Positions 42,846 to 54,880 are shown, counted from the first letter of the stretch. The stretch: DNA of 64,000 nucleotides from Forficula auricularia (GCA_024734495.1 JALMQS010000828.1:2219101-2283100), one strand, 5' to 3'. Notes: generated by a model from the letters alone, not told the origin. A program made the numbers and translations.

Positions 42846-43736
42846 ATGGACCTGTTTGAATCGGTGCGAGTTTCTCTTTTCCTAGGACGTATTTTAGGTG
42901 TTTTTCCTATCACTGTAAAAGGTCGAAAATTTCAAAGGCATTTTACAATATCGAAATATTATTTACTGTGGAGTGTATTTGTTATAATTTTACAAATACT
43001 TATTTTTTATTTCAGTGTCTCACAACCCTACAGTCCAACAGTTCTAGCTTTCCTCTATACTTTCACTAATTTTATAGTCAATTTATCACAAATTCTTATC
43101 ACAATTTGTATTTTATTGAAAAGAGATTGTTTAATCGATAGTTTGACAAAATTAAATAAATATTCAGATGTGAATTTAAAGAAGATTTTCTTTTTTATAA
43201 CTTTTATTGGTCCGTTGTTTTTTATATTCATATTTACTATTATTATTGTGAGTGCATTAATTAATTGGAATAAATATGGTTCGGAATATTTTACTCTTGA
43301 AGAAATGATATTTGATAAAATTTTTATTCTTTATGAATTTATATTATTCGAAATTATAACTTTTTATATTTCATTAATCTATTTCATATACATTCATTTG
43401 AAAACATTAAATGATGAATTTGAAATGTTTCGAGAATTAAACGGACCCTCTAATAAACGAATTCGACATCTCCCTAATGAAATTACTAATTTTTCTTCTC
43501 GATTCTTTTGTTTACGAGAATTAGCTGATCAAGTGAGTTACCTTTTCTCCATTCCCGCCCTTCTATCCATTTCACTCCATTTTATTTCTATTGTTGCAAT
43601 TTTATTTATAATAATTACTGAATATTTAAGAGGAAATGAAAAAGATGGAGATCTCTCTACACTTTTACCTTGGGTTGTTTATTTAGTTGTCAAATCAGCA
43701 ATCATTTGTGGTGTTCCTTCATTGGCCTGTGACGAG
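42846..43736 (+). CDS. Gr copy C, intact 297-codon first exon of a gustatory receptor
   Basis: Starts MDLFESVRVSLFLGRILGVF. Seven hydrophobic segments minus the last: about residues 35-58, 68-90, 120-145, 160-188, 235-262 and 270-292 are strongly hydrophobic. It carries LREL and DQVSYLFSIPALL before the fifth-sixth helices and ends CGVPSLACDE with GACGAG before GTAAAA, phase 0. The rest of the protein (23-, 30- and 20-codon exons in Gr1) must come from downstream; the 69-bp exon at 61,655 fits. Only intact member of the A-D array, so the likely functional one. Confidence 0.92.
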
Positions 43737-43904
43737 GTAAAATTTTATACTTATTAACATTAATATTTCTTAGAAAATTCCTGGTAAATTCAAATACAAT
43801 TATATTAACAACTAACCTTAGGCTCGGTGTCAGCTAGCCCCTGGCGGGGAGCGTCTTATTCCGGGCCTGGGAGCCCTGCCTGTCATTGGGCCATGTGTCA
43901 CTAA

Positions 43905-44041
43905 GGGCCGGTTGTATGTCGCAAAGTAAATGCTTTTTACAAGTGACAAAGGGTAGATGGTAAATGGAGAGACTCCCTCCATTTATCATCTACCCTTTGT
44001 CATTTGTAAAAAGCATTTACTTTGCGACATACAATCGGCTC
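43905..44041. mobile_element. PIF/Harbinger-like MITE, 137 bp
   Basis: GGGCCGGTTGTATGTCGC... and its complement form 64-bp, nearly perfect arms. Flanked by TAA on both sides (43,902-43,904; 44,042-44,044), the usual 3-bp duplication of PIF/Harbinger elements. Confidence 0.85.
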
Positions 44042-44164
44042 TAAGAGTCTCCTTCCCTTCCCAGAAAAAAAATAATTAGTTATAAAGAAAATAAAAAATA
44101 TAATTTACGCAATTGTTTTATACATATAAGTAATCATTATAATATTATATATTCAAATACTTAA

Positions 44165-45312
44165 CTAAGCTGTCAGAGTTCGCCAACCAAGTTCGAGAAT
44201 TGACTGCACGCACCTTGTGCTATGCACTAGTGACACGAACAGTTTCGAACCACTTTTGAACTCCCTGCACCTCAATTCCTATTTGAGATAGAGAGCTGAA
44301 ATTTTACACAAGTATCGATTTCAATTTCAATATATATTAGTATGTTCTGAGATATGGGTCTGAGAAAAAGCTGATTTTTGCACTGACTCAACCACTCACT
44401 CACTCACAGGTCATCAAAACTTTTCGACTACTTCTAATCACTTTAGCGTCATGAATGCTGCGATGCTAGTAGAGTTTGAAACATAAATAAAGGAAAAATA
44501 CAAAACCTCTAAAATGAAAGGTTTTAGATTGTTGGGTAAATTTACATTTACATATTAATTATTTGTAATGACTCTAGAATGTTAAAATTGGGTTTGATCA
44601 TAAATTGAGGAGTATAAGTTCTAAAGGGTTTAAGTGCCAATAATGTGGAACCAAGATAATAAAATAAAAGTATCTTGGTAAAGAGTAAACATCAAGTTGG
44701 AGCGCCAACTTTCCCCCAGCGAATGAAGTTCTAAATACACCGCTGGCTATTTCTATAATACCTTTGCAATATTATTAGGCTTGGTACATAGACTTTTTTA
44801 CATGTATATCTCAAAATATCCAAATGTGACACTTAGACCCTTTAGAACTTACACTCCTCAATTTTGGAATACTTATAAAGAAAAATTTTAAAAACCTAGA
44901 CTTTTCCTGTTTCCTCTCCTAAAATGTAAGGATGGAGGTTGGAGGAGAAATTTTCATCAATTAAATATATAATGACACTATGATGTAAAATTTGGGATAT
45001 TGGAGAATTATTAAAGTTGAAAATATAATCAGAAAATATTTACTGCCCTTAACCTCTAAAATGAAGAAGTGAAATTTGTTGGGGAAATACTCCCCCCCCA
45101 CCCCCAAATAAATATATAAGTAAAAATAAATGTTACTTTTTAGATGACAAAAACAGAGAAATCCTACCCAAAACATGTGTGGGGGAAAAAGGCCAAGTTC
45201 GAAGTATTGAAATATAGAGTGTAGCCAAGTTAAACACGCCAAGAATAAATAAATCGGAAAATAGTCCTTTCAATTAAAACGCATTCTTTCCATTTTAAAT
45301 GACGATCTAGAT
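44165..45312 (-). mobile_element. Composite element F, copy 1 (terminus, tandem units, half palindrome)
   Basis: In minus order: a half palindrome (45,312-45,130), tandem units of about 130-150 bp with CTAGTAGAGTTTG marks (45,060-44,440), and a 260-bp terminus (44,430-44,165) with CACTCACTCACTCACAGG and GTTCGAGAATTGACTG. The palindrome continues at 46,443 after an inserted hAT. Same parts in opposite order at 47,509-48,816 and 49,975-50,905. Class unknown. The open stretch 44,961-45,242 is not a gene. Confidence 0.7.
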
Positions 45313-46442
45313 CATGGGTGTCAAACTCGCGGCCCGCAACGAACATTTTTGTGGCCCGGCCAATATATCGGCACATAATAAAAATAAGATAGGTAGAATT
45401 CGCTAAACTTATTTTAATTATACTCTTTGTTTGCTATTATTAAACAAAAGATGTGCTTAAATCAGTGACAATTCACTGCTTTCTTAAGTGAGTTAGATAG
45501 TGCATATTCAGGTTTGTCCTACTATACCGAGGTACGTTGGTTATCTTGCTCCAAGATTTTCAAACAATTCTGGGATTTGAAAGAAGAAGTTTTTAAAAAC
45601 TAAAAATCAGGACTCAAACTTGTTTTCCGATCCAATATGGTTGCAAGATTTATCTTTCATGGTTGATATAACCAAACACTTAACCGATTTAAATTTATCA
45701 TTACGAACATGTTTGACATAATTAAAGCATTCAAACGTAAGCTAGTTCTTTGGGAAAAGCAACTGAAAAATGTACTTCCCGACGTGCAACGTGAACAAAT
45801 CAAGCTTAGATGATACTCCATCGTATCAAAAATACGCAGAAAAAATTTCAAATTTTAGAACTGAATTTGAAACAAGATTTAAAGATTTTAATTCTTTGGA
45901 AGACAAATTTTGTTTGTTTTCTTCGATTTTCTCAATAAATATATAGTAGACTCAGTGCCCAGCCATATTCAAATGGAGGTAATCGAGATTCAGTGGGACT
46001 CAAATTTGAAGGCAAAATTCATTGAAGTGGGTGTGCCTGAATTTTACAAATATTTACCAGCCAGGTTTGAAAATACTCGAAAATTCCCATTTGAAATTAT
46101 CTCCATATTTGTAAGTACTTATCGGTGCGAGCAGTTATTTTAAGCTATGTAAGGAAATAAGCTCTCTGTTAGAAACAGTATTAATGACGCTCACCATGGG
46201 TCAGTTTTGAAAGGAATCACTGCGAACAAAATTTCTCCCGAAATAGGAAAGATAGTAGCAAAGAAGAGATGTCAGGTGTTAAGACGTAAACAATAAATTT
46301 TCCTTGTTCTTTTATATATGTTTATTATAATGTATTATTCGAAATAAATCTACGTTTCTATGAATATTGATTTTTTTGCGGCCCGCCTAAAGTTAAACCT
46401 TGTTTGTTTGGCCCAAGTTAGCCCTTGAGTTTGACACCTTTG
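45313..46442 (+). mobile_element. hAT element (1130 bp) with degraded ZBED-like transposase
   Basis: Flanked by a perfect 8-bp duplication ATCTAGAT (45,305-45,312; 46,443-46,450). Ends CATGGGTGTCAAACTCGCGG and GAGTTTGACACCTTTG. The interior includes FLNKYIVDSVPSHIQMEVIE, VPEFYKYLPARFENTRKF and the dimerisation-domain signature FVSTYRCEQLF (45,910-46,143). Many stops; inactive. It lies inside the palindrome of element F. Confidence 0.92.
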
Positions 46443-46610
46443 ATCTAGATTTATGAATTGTATATTTTCAATTAAAATTATATTCAGAAAATTGGCTTCT
46501 TATAAATTTAATTAATTTAATCTAATGACATAATGTGTTCCAGTCAATTTTCAGGAAAAAAATTTAAATAAAATATATAGAATCCATAAATCTAAGGACG
46601 CTACCAGCCA
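46443..46610 (-). mobile_element. Element F copy 1, rest of palindrome
   Basis: TTTATGAATTGTATATTTTCAA... to ATAGAATCCATAAATCTAAG complements 45,250-45,312; comparable with the uninterrupted palindrome 49,975-50,430. Confidence 0.7.
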
Positions 46611-46654
46611 GCCAACCCTATCCTCGCCCTCTGGGCCTTCTTCACTTTGGTTTG

Positions 46655-46805
46655 GTCCAAGGACTAAGATTTTAAATTTTTTACCCTTCCCTCCTTTATG
46701 GGTGGTTAGTTTTGGGATTTTTAGTCTTCTGGAGGGCTCAAATATTATGTATATAAGATATAGTTGAGTTTGGTCCAAGGACCTAGATTTTAATTTTTTA
46801 ATCAT
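46655..46805 (-). repeat. Minisatellite, about 1.3 units, minus orientation
   Basis: TTTGGTCCAAGGACTAAGATTT...ATTATGTATATAAGATATAGTTGAG; diverged member of the 112-124 bp family. Confidence 0.6.
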
Positions 46806-46949
46806 TTAGGTAACTATAAAAAATACAGAGCCAGTGTAAGTAAAACTCCTTCGCAACTTCATTTTAAGCAAAATAAATTTAAAAAAATTAAGCCTACTGA
46901 TAATTGTACTTAACGATATCTTTACAATTTCACACTCTATGATATCCTT

Positions 46950-47092
46950 CAAGACCGTGGTGAAGATACACCTACGTCTCCACCATTTGGTTTGATCAAT
47001 TTCTCTTTCTCTTAGATAATACAATGTTGTTTCGATATCCACAGGACATCATCATGAAGCCCCCCTTCTTGAATTCAAGAGCATTAAAAAAA
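46950..47092 (+). mobile_element. LINE 3' tail (family of 1-1212)
   Basis: CACCTACGTCTCCACC, ...CCCCCTTCTTGAATTC and AGCATTAAAAAAAAAT in the same order as 1080-1210. Confidence 0.8.
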
Positions 47093-47289
47093 AATATTTT
47101 GAATTTCACAAAAAATGTCATCCTACCCAAAAGAATCATTTCATTAAATTTGTTTTCCAATTTTTGATTTTGTCGAAAATAGCTACATATAGTATAACTT
47201 ATGATAAAGACTTAAAGTTTGTAACTTAATAAGTTTACAAGTTACAACGATCTAACGGCGTACAGTCAGACAAATATTGTAGGAACACA

Positions 47290-47508
47290 AATATAGTTCC
47301 TTTATAGTTTTTAAAGGAAACCTTAAAAATCATCCAAAGAAATGTCTGCATTTTTGAACCGGAAGTCCAAAATTTGATCAATACTAATTATAATTAATTA
47401 TATCCTAAGATATGTCATTATTGGTTTTATTTATTTCATGTTGACGCCCATATTTACTATTCTTCTAAATGGATTAATATTTATTTTGACTGATGGTGAA
47501 AAATTAAT
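47290..47508 (+). promoter_or_regulatory. Upstream module of Gr copy D, first part
   Basis: AAACCTTAAAAATCATCC, ATATGTCATTATTGG, TTGACGCCCATATTTACTA, GATGGTGAAAAATTAAT as in C; interrupted at 47,508 and resumed at 48,817. Confidence 0.6.
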
Positions 47509-48816
47509 CTCACCCAAAAAATTCTATGAAAAAACAGCCCAAGCTCGAAAAAGTAGTGAAACCTAGTGTGCAGCCAAGTTGAATTCGCCAAGAATAATTA
47601 AGTTGAGAAAATACTACTTTCAATTATAATGCATTCATTCCATTTTGAATGACAATCTAAAGTTATGGATTATAAATTTTTAATTTAAATTATTTTCATT
47701 AAACTTGGCTGGTTACGAATTTAGTTAATTTACCCTAACTACATAATTCTTAACAGCAAATTTTCATGAAAATAATTAAAATTAAAAATTTAGATTGTAA
47801 TTCAAAATGGAAAGAATGCATTATAATTGAAAGTAATATTTTCTCAACTTAATTATTCTTGAGCGAATTTAACTTGACTGTACTATAGATTTCACTACTT
47901 TTTCGAACTTGTCCTGTTTTTTCACAGAATGTTTTGGGTGAGATTTCTCTTCTTTTGTAAGCTAATATAAATATGTAGCTTTTATTTTTATTTATTATTA
48001 TTATAATTATTTTTGTTTTAAGGGAGTTAATTTACCCTACAAATTTTACCCCTTCACTTTAGAGGCTTCTGAAATATTACATATTTTAGCATCCTCGAGT
48101 CATTTCATATATTTTAGATGCAGATTTATCCTACAATCTCAATCCTTTCATTTTAGGGATTGAAAGAGGGAAAGTCTGGGTTTTTCGTGTTTTTTCCTTT
48201 ATTATTATTCCAAACTCTACTATTATGCCAAATTTTAGCATCCTAGATTTATTTCATATTTAATAGATGCAAATTTACATTACATTCTTCACCCCTACAT
48301 TTTAAGGGTTAATGTTAGTAAAATTTTTGTGCAAATATTTTCACCTTAATAAATGCCCGAAACCCTACCAGGATACCAAATCCTAGGATCATTCTATATA
48401 TAATAGATGCAAATTTACACTACAAACTTCACCCCTCCATTTGAGGAGTTGAAAAAGGAAAGTGTGGGTTTTTGGAATTTTTCCTTTGGTTGTGTCCCAA
48501 ACTCTACTAGCATGCCAAATTTCATGATGCTGGAATGATTCAAAGTATCCTATAAATTTTGATGACCTGTCAGTGAGTGAGTGAGTGATTGAAATTAGTT
48601 TTTTTCTCAGGTCCATATCTCAGAATCTATTTAATCTATATTATTGAAATTTGGTACTCTTTCGAAGATACATATGTATAATTTCAGAACTGTGTCACAA
48701 ACGGGTTCCGATCTGCAGAGGTCTAAATTGGCTCGAAATGGTTCGTGTAAATAGCGTAAAGCGTGTACGGCCAAGTCAATGCTCGAACTTGTCCTGCGCA
48801 CGCTGTGCGCTTTGAT
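47509..48816 (+). mobile_element. Composite element F, copy 2, inserted in the copy D upstream module
   Basis: Complete order: palindrome of about 400 bp (47,520-47,945; arms carry CTCGAAAAAGTAGTGAAA and TTTCACTACTTTTTCGAAC), about three 130-150 bp units (GATGCAAATTTACA at 48,264 and 48,408; CCCAAACTCTACTAG at 48,488) and the terminus (GATGACCTGTCAGTGAGTGAG to GCACGCTGTGCGC). Copies B and C show the uninterrupted sequence GAAAAATTAATTAAATAAAC here. Confidence 0.75.
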
Positions 48817-49035
48817 AGAATAAACTTAAAAATAATATAATTTCTTGAACATTTTCCATTTGGTTCTATGTAACATCAAGTGCTGGTTATATATTTAGAT
48901 GACTGGTCATCTTTGTTGCTCTTGTAGATGCCCTCAAGTTCAAGTGGGGGCTGGGTGGATATCTAGCCCCCTCATCTCCCCCTACGCTCTTCATTCTCGT
49001 TCTCTTCTCTATCAGCAACCAGTAGTAATTGTAAA
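48817..49035 (+). promoter_or_regulatory. Upstream module of Gr copy D, second part
   Basis: CATTTGGTTCTATGTAACATC, GTGGATATCTAGCCCCC, CTATCAGCAACCAGTAGTAA, then the ATG. Matches 42,620-42,845. Confidence 0.6.
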
Positions 49036-49928
49036 ATGGACCTGTTTGAATCGGTGCGAGTTTCTATTTCCCTAGGCCGTATTTTAGGTGTTTGTCCTAT
49101 CACTGTGAAAGGGCCAAAATTTCAAAGGCATTTTACAATATCAAAGTGTTATTTACTGTGGAGTGTTTTCGTTATAATTTTACAAATATTTTTTTTTTAT
49201 TTCAGTGTCTCAAAACCCTACAATCCAACAATTTTAAGTATCATCTATACTTTCAATAATTTTATAACCAATTTATCTCAAATTCTTATCACGATTTGTA
49301 TTTTATTGAAAAGGGATTGTTTAATAGATACTTTAACAAAGTTAAATAAATATTCAGATGTGAATTTAAAGAAGATTTTCTTTTTCATAACTTTTATTGG
49401 ACCGTTATTTTATATATTCATATTTATTATTTATTTTGTAGAGTACACTAATTACTTGGAATAAATATGGTTCGGAATATTATACTCTTGAAGAAATGAT
49501 TTTTGAAATGATTTTTATTTTTTATGAATTTATATCATTCGAAATCATAACTTTTTATATTTCATTAATCTATTTTATATACATTCATTTGAAAACGTTA
49601 AATGATGAATTCTGAAATGTTTCGAGAATTGAAGGGGTCCTCTAATAAACGAATTCGACATCTCCCTAACGAAATTACCAATTTTTCTTCTCGATTCTTT
49701 TATTTACGAGAATTAGCTGATCAAGTGAGTTACCTCTTCTCCATTCCCGCCCTTCTGTCCATTTCACTCAATTTTGTTTTTATCGTTGCAATTTTATTTG
49801 TAATTATTTCTGAATATTTGCGAGGAAATGAAAAAGAAGGCGATCTATTTACACTGTTACCTTGGATTGTTTATTTAGTAGTCAAATCAGCACTCATTTG
49901 TGGTGTTCCTTCATTGGCCTGTGATGAG
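49036..49928 (+). pseudogene. Gr copy D, first exon with two 1-base insertions
   Basis: Colinear with copy C over 893 nt versus 891. One extra base lies in TTGTAGAGTAC (about 49,439) and one in GAATTCTGAAATG (about 49,612), each killing the frame; between and after, the protein is well preserved (LREL, DQVSYLFSIPALLSI, CGVPSLACDE, donor GTAAAA). The total shift of +2 leaves the donor out of phase. Young pseudogene or base-calling errors. Confidence 0.88.
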
Positions 49929-49974
49929 GTAAAATTTCATAGTTAATTGAAAAGATTTTGGTTGGTAAATTAAA

Positions 49975-50905
49975 ATCACACCCAAAACATTTCTGTAAAA
50001 ATGGTAAAGTTCGAAACACGTAATGAAATCTTGGGTGCAGTCAAGTTAAATTCTCAAAGAATAATTATGTCGTAACAATAGTACTTTCAATTAAAAGGCA
50101 TTCTTTACATTTTAAATGACCACCTAGATTTATAGATTTCTATATTTTGAATTTAAATTATTTTCCTGAAACTTGGATGCTCTACGAATTTAATTAATTT
50201 TCCCTAATAGTATAATGCGTAATAGCCAAGTTTCAGGAAAATAATTTAAATTAAAAATATAGAATCCATAAATCTAAGTAGTCATTTAAAATAGAAAAAA
50301 TACATTTTAATTGAATGTACTATTGTATCGACTTAATTAATCTTGGTGAATTTAACTTGGCTGCACCCAAGATTTCACTACTATTTCGAACTTGGCCTAT
50401 TTTATTACAGAAATGTTTTGGGTAGGATTTCTCTCCTTTTCGTAAGCTAATATGTGTCTTTTATTTTTATTTATTTATTTATTTATTCTCTGACGGAGTT
50501 TATAAATTTCTCCTCTTAATTTTTAAAGTTATTAAAATTCATGTGATCATATTTATTAACTTTATTAATGACCTAAACTCTATCAATATGCCAAATTTTA
50601 TCATCCTAGGGACAATACATATTTAATAGGTTTATTTAATATTATTTAATTTTCCCCGCAATCTTCATCACTTTATTTTAATGTGTTTAAAGACGGAAAG
50701 TCTTATTTTTCCTTCATTTGTGTTCTAAATTCTACCAATTTACCAAATTTTAGCATCATAGGGTTTTTACATAAATCTTTGCATTACAATCTTCACCCCT
50801 TCATTTTAGGGATTGAAAGAGAGAAAGTTTGGGTATTTGGAATTTTTCCTTATTTGTGTCCCAAACCCTACCAGTATGGAAACTTCATGTTGCTCTGGAA
50901 TGATT
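49975..50905 (+). mobile_element. Composite element F, copy 3 (palindrome plus units)
   Basis: A palindrome of about 450 bp centred near 50,205 (GTTCGAAACACG... to ...CTATTTCGAACTTGGCC), then units at 50,560-50,905 (CCTAAACTCTATCAATATGCC, CTTCACCCCTTCATTTTAGG). Truncated at 50,909 by the hAT below. Confidence 0.7.
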
Positions 50906-50909
50906 AGAA

Positions 50910-52436
50910 CAGGCCTGGACAGCCTCCGGCCTGCGGGCCGCATGAGGCCCTCGATGGACTTAATTGCGGCCCGTGGTCATATTTGACAAATTGTTTTTTA
51001 TCGGGTATTTTAAAATATATTTTAAATCACATTAAAGTAATTATAAAATATGGTTCCCTATAATTACATGAATAATAACATAATATTAAATAATAATAGT
51101 AAATTTCAATTATTGACATGGCCTCCATTATGTTCAAAATTTATCATGCATTACAACATGGCTTAATTTTTCTTTATAAACTATTAGATAATCGGATAAT
51201 TGACCTCAAAAATTTCCACTTGATTAAATTAAAGTGGACCTCTCAATCGTTTTATCGAATCCTACCTTTATGTGTATAACAGTAATTATTTAAAATCTCT
51301 ATGTTTGAAAAGAATACATAAATAATACATGAAGCAAATTTTTCACAGATTATTATTATAAATTATTTTATTAAATATTAAAAATAAAAGAGGGGGCCAC
51401 ATCAATTTATTTTCTCTGTCTCTTCAATTAAGAATTTTGATGACCAAATCTTCAATATATGAGTTCCATTGCACCCTGTAGTATGTTTTTAAATGTATAG
51501 TATAAAACGCCTGTAGGGTAGGCAGCCCAGCAAGAAAAAATGATGCAGTGGTTTTAGCGCCCAAGAGGAGAGGGTAAAAGAGCGAAGTGGGGAGCAAATC
51601 GAAAGAAAAGGTTTGTTTCTATCACTGTATAATATATAATTTTTATACTGTGCTTCTATCATCACCTTAAGCTTGGCAGGGTATTTTTTTCTTATTATAT
51701 GATTGAAAATTAGTAAGTGTATTTGAGCTTTGAAAATTGTGAAAATTGTGAAAATTTCCCCTGATTTGAGGTAATATTAAATTGTGAGCATAATTGATAA
51801 TAATTGATCAGAATTTTACAATATAGTTTTTGTTAAGTTGAATAAAATTTCCAGCTGCAAGTAGGATATATAGATGACGAAATGATTTCATTTCTAGGTT
51901 TAAGCAAACTTCCGCTTAAGCCTAATAGAATCGATCTATGGTAATCTCATTTAGAAAGATTCTAGAATCTGAAAATTCAAAAGCATCTATGGGAATCAGA
52001 TAAAATTTTCATAATTTATCTTATCATAAAACTGACGTCGGCTTTTAAACATTATATTTTCAAATACTCCAGTCTTTCAAAATAGAAAGCAGAATCAAAA
52101 TGGAAAACCTCCAAATTCTCAACCTTAAAAACCCCTCGAGTCCAATATTATTTTCTATCCATCTGATCTAGCGTAGATATCAATTCTTAACAAAAAATTA
52201 ATTTTTTTATTTTATATTTTATTTGATTGAATACTTTCAGTGTATTGCTACATTCAAATTAATATTAATAACTTCCAATAAAAATTGATAAACACCAAAT
52301 ACGTTTTAAAAGGCAGATTTCGAAAAAAAAATATTGATAAAATTGGAATTATTCTTATTTATTATTATATGTGCGGTCCTCAGAAATTTTTAAGCCGTCA
52401 ATCGGCCCGCGGTGCAATTAAGGTTGCCCAGGCCTG
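50910..52436. mobile_element. hAT-type element (1527 bp), no intact transposase
   Basis: Ends CAGGCCTGGACAGCCTCCGG and GGTTGCCCAGGCCTG with subterminal GCGGGCCGC / GCGGCCCGT motifs. Flanks GATTAGAA and AATTAGAT are an imperfect 8-bp duplication. The interior is AT-rich and non-coding as far as I can read. CAGGCCTGGGCAATG near 7,530 may be a solo end of the same family. Confidence 0.75.
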
Positions 52437-52694
52437 AATTAGATAGTATTAGTACTCAATTGCTCTAGAATTGCCCGTTTTGCTTATTTCCAATTACAAA
52501 TATTTAATAGATTTTTTAATGATAGAAACTCGAGACTATTTCAAACGAGTTGAGACCTGTTGGCGGAAAAAATGTTTTCTCGAATATATCGAATTATTTA
52601 TTTTCTCTGATAAAAAAACATCAATTACCTACGTAAAAAATAAATATCGATTTATAAGATACTTACATAATATTTTCATTTGCTTTTACCTGAA

Positions 52695-52965
52695 AACGTT
52701 TACTGAGAGTACAAAATGCCATTCTTGAAAGGTTTTAGTCAATGAGCTGAAAATTGGTATGCAAATATATTACAATGCACTAAATGTTAGCTAAAAAGCT
52801 ATAAAAACTGTTCCTGAGAGTACAAAATGCCAAGCTTGTAAGGTTTTAGTTAATGAGCTAAAAATTGGTACCCAAATATCTTACAATGCACCAAATTTTA
52901 CCTTTTTATCTGAAAACGGTTTCTGAGACTACAAAATGCTAAAAGGTTTTACAAAACAAAATCGG
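52695..52965. repeat. 110-bp tandem repeat, about 2.4 units
   Basis: GAGAGTACAAAATGCC occurs at about 52,705 and 52,815 and GAGACTACAAAATGC at 52,924; between them GGTTTTAGT.AATGAGCT and TTACAATGCAC recur. It ends near a hAT-like terminus GGTTGGACACCCCTG at 53,031-53,045. Confidence 0.8.
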
Positions 52966-53045
52966 TAAATTAGTATAATTTATATGCGGCCGGGACAGTT
53001 TTTTCCTCAAATGTGGTCTGTGTAAGTCAAAAGGTTGGACACCCC

Positions 53046-53359
53046 TGCACTAATAAATAGGCTTACCTACGTTTTAATTTTATATCGAACCCTAAAAACA
53101 AAAACATTCTTTAAAGATTCCGAATTCGAATTTTTTCAAGAAAGCAAGATTTTCATTTTACTTAAATTAAAAACATTCGTTCTTATTATTTGATGTGAAA
53201 TAGAAATAAAATGTATACAATCTTTTTGTAACTATGAATTCTAATAGTAATCATTTTCGATTTCAATTTTATTTAATTAATTAAGATTTAGGAAAAATAA
53301 ATTTAATAATAGTATGAGAGATTTCAAGATCCTTATAGTACCGAATAGATTTAAATTTT
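53046..53359. other. AT-rich spacer
   Basis: Nothing recognised. Confidence 0.4.
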
Positions 53360-53515
53360 CTTAGAAAATCATGAGATTAGATCCGTTGGAATGGATTATT
53401 TTTAATTATATGATTACTGTTACTGGCACTCGGGTTTGATTTCCGAGGGGGTGAAAAACAACCCTTCTGACATATAATTAAAAATAATCCATTCCATCGG
53501 ATCTAATAGATGACA
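53360..53515. repeat. Inverted repeat with B-box-like loop
   Basis: Arms GGAATGGATTATTTTTAATT and its complement (53,390-53,415 and 53,470-53,495), extended by GATTAGATCC / GGATCTAATA. The loop has CTCGGGTTTGATTTCC, resembling a Pol III B box, so two inverted SINE tails or a MITE are possible. Confidence 0.55.
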
Positions 53516-53659
53516 CTCTCTCATGAGTTTTTAGTAATAGTAATTTACTCAAATATTTGTGTTTCACTTTTGGTATACACTACCTATATCTCATAATAAA
53601 GACAACTAAAGCCTTTTCAAATTACGAAGCTAAAAATAACTACTATATAGTATAGCTTA

Positions 53660-54135
53660 GTACAGCTTAGGAAACGGGAAGATGCTATTGAAGACATATG
53701 TATGGAGCATAGCCATGTACGGGTGTGAAACCTGGACAATTAGAGAAGCGGAGAGAAAGAGATTAGAGGCTTTCGAAATGTGGTGCTACAGAAGAATGAT
53801 GAACATCAAATGAATGGATAAAATTACAAATGAAAAAGTTCTTGGAAGAATCGGAGAAAGAAGAACCTTGTGGAAGAGTCTGAAGAAGAGAAGAGGTCAG
53901 ATGATGGGGCACACACTGAGACATGGGGGACTGCTTAGGGATATCTTGGAGGGGGAGGTGGGAAAGAAAAGGGAAGGGAAAGAGCCAGATTAGAATATTT
54001 CAACCAAATAATTGGGAATATGGGATGCGAGACATTTAGAGAGGTCAAACAGCTGGCGGGGGACAGAGTCGAGTGGAGACGGATTGTTGCATCAAACCAG
54101 TCTTAGGACTGTATACTCAATGATGATGATGATAT
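53660..54135 (+). mobile_element. RTE-like LINE, 3' part (second copy)
   Basis: Matches 35,514-36,000 in sequence: SIAMYGCETWTIREAERKRL, FEMWCYRRMMNI, RVEWRRIVASNQS, then the short UTR and (TGATGA) tail. At least one stop (TGAATGG in place of a Trp/Met codon) and frame changes. Confidence 0.85.
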
Positions 54136-54880
54136 AGTATATTCTCCGGACAATGAATAATTTACTTTTTTTTATTTATTTTTTGTCGTTAAATTGGAAT
54201 TATAATGCTGAATGTTTGAAAGTGTTGTAAACAAGTAAGATTGTTTTATAATTAATTCTTGAAAATTTGCCGTAGTCTATCAATCTAAACAGCAAAACAG
54301 CGGTCAGCACGTGTTGGCTGCTATCATTATTTCTCGTAACCCTTAACATATTTAAATTGATATACATTAATGAAATGGTAATATTTAAATAAAAATTTGT
54401 ATTGTAAAATATTATATTATCATAGCAATTAAGTCATCGTGTTTTCAGATAATATTTGTTGATTTAAATACATTTGCACACCATTTAAAGGGGATGGAAT
54501 TCTCTCCTGAACTCTTAATTAAATTTGAAAATATTTTAAATCCAATTGAATGATGATTTTTTTATAAATTTATAGAGTTCATTCATTAGCTATCTATTTC
54601 ATTATATTATTAATAGTATAGATAAAACCGAAAAGGTGCCAAAAAGTTTATTTGTAATAAATCAATTTATGCATTTCATCAGCTGTTTTCGATATTTTAA
54701 GAAATGTGTTTATCATATCCTCATCTATACTAAAAATACTTATAATTTATTATATTATATCTGGCGAGTTTGACTACTGTGGACGCCGTTTCTCGCCTCT
54801 CAATCTCCACGGCCTTCTGTCGGCATAGTCATCCTCTTCCAATCCTCGGGTTTCCATGGCATCTCGGATTCCTTGTATCC
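54136..54880. other. AT-rich spacer with a short GC-rich LINE-like patch
   Basis: 54,770-54,880 is GC-richer (TGGACGCCGTTTCTCGCC, CACGGCCTTCTGTCGG) and may be a fragment of the LINE at 55,791 (minus). Otherwise nothing. Confidence 0.35.

Noticed and set aside
43740..49035. Further 3' exons of Gr copy C close to it
   Set aside because: Looked for equivalents of the 69-, 90- and 60-bp exons (TALLIHKH-, TACGFF-, TYLIILLQF-like); none seen by eye, the region being filled by element F, hAT and LINE pieces. A spliced search would be needed to exclude diverged ones.
52471..52728. 85-codon open stretch as a small gene
   Set aside because: It runs into the 110-bp tandem repeat, no family recognised, AT-biased codons as expected by chance.
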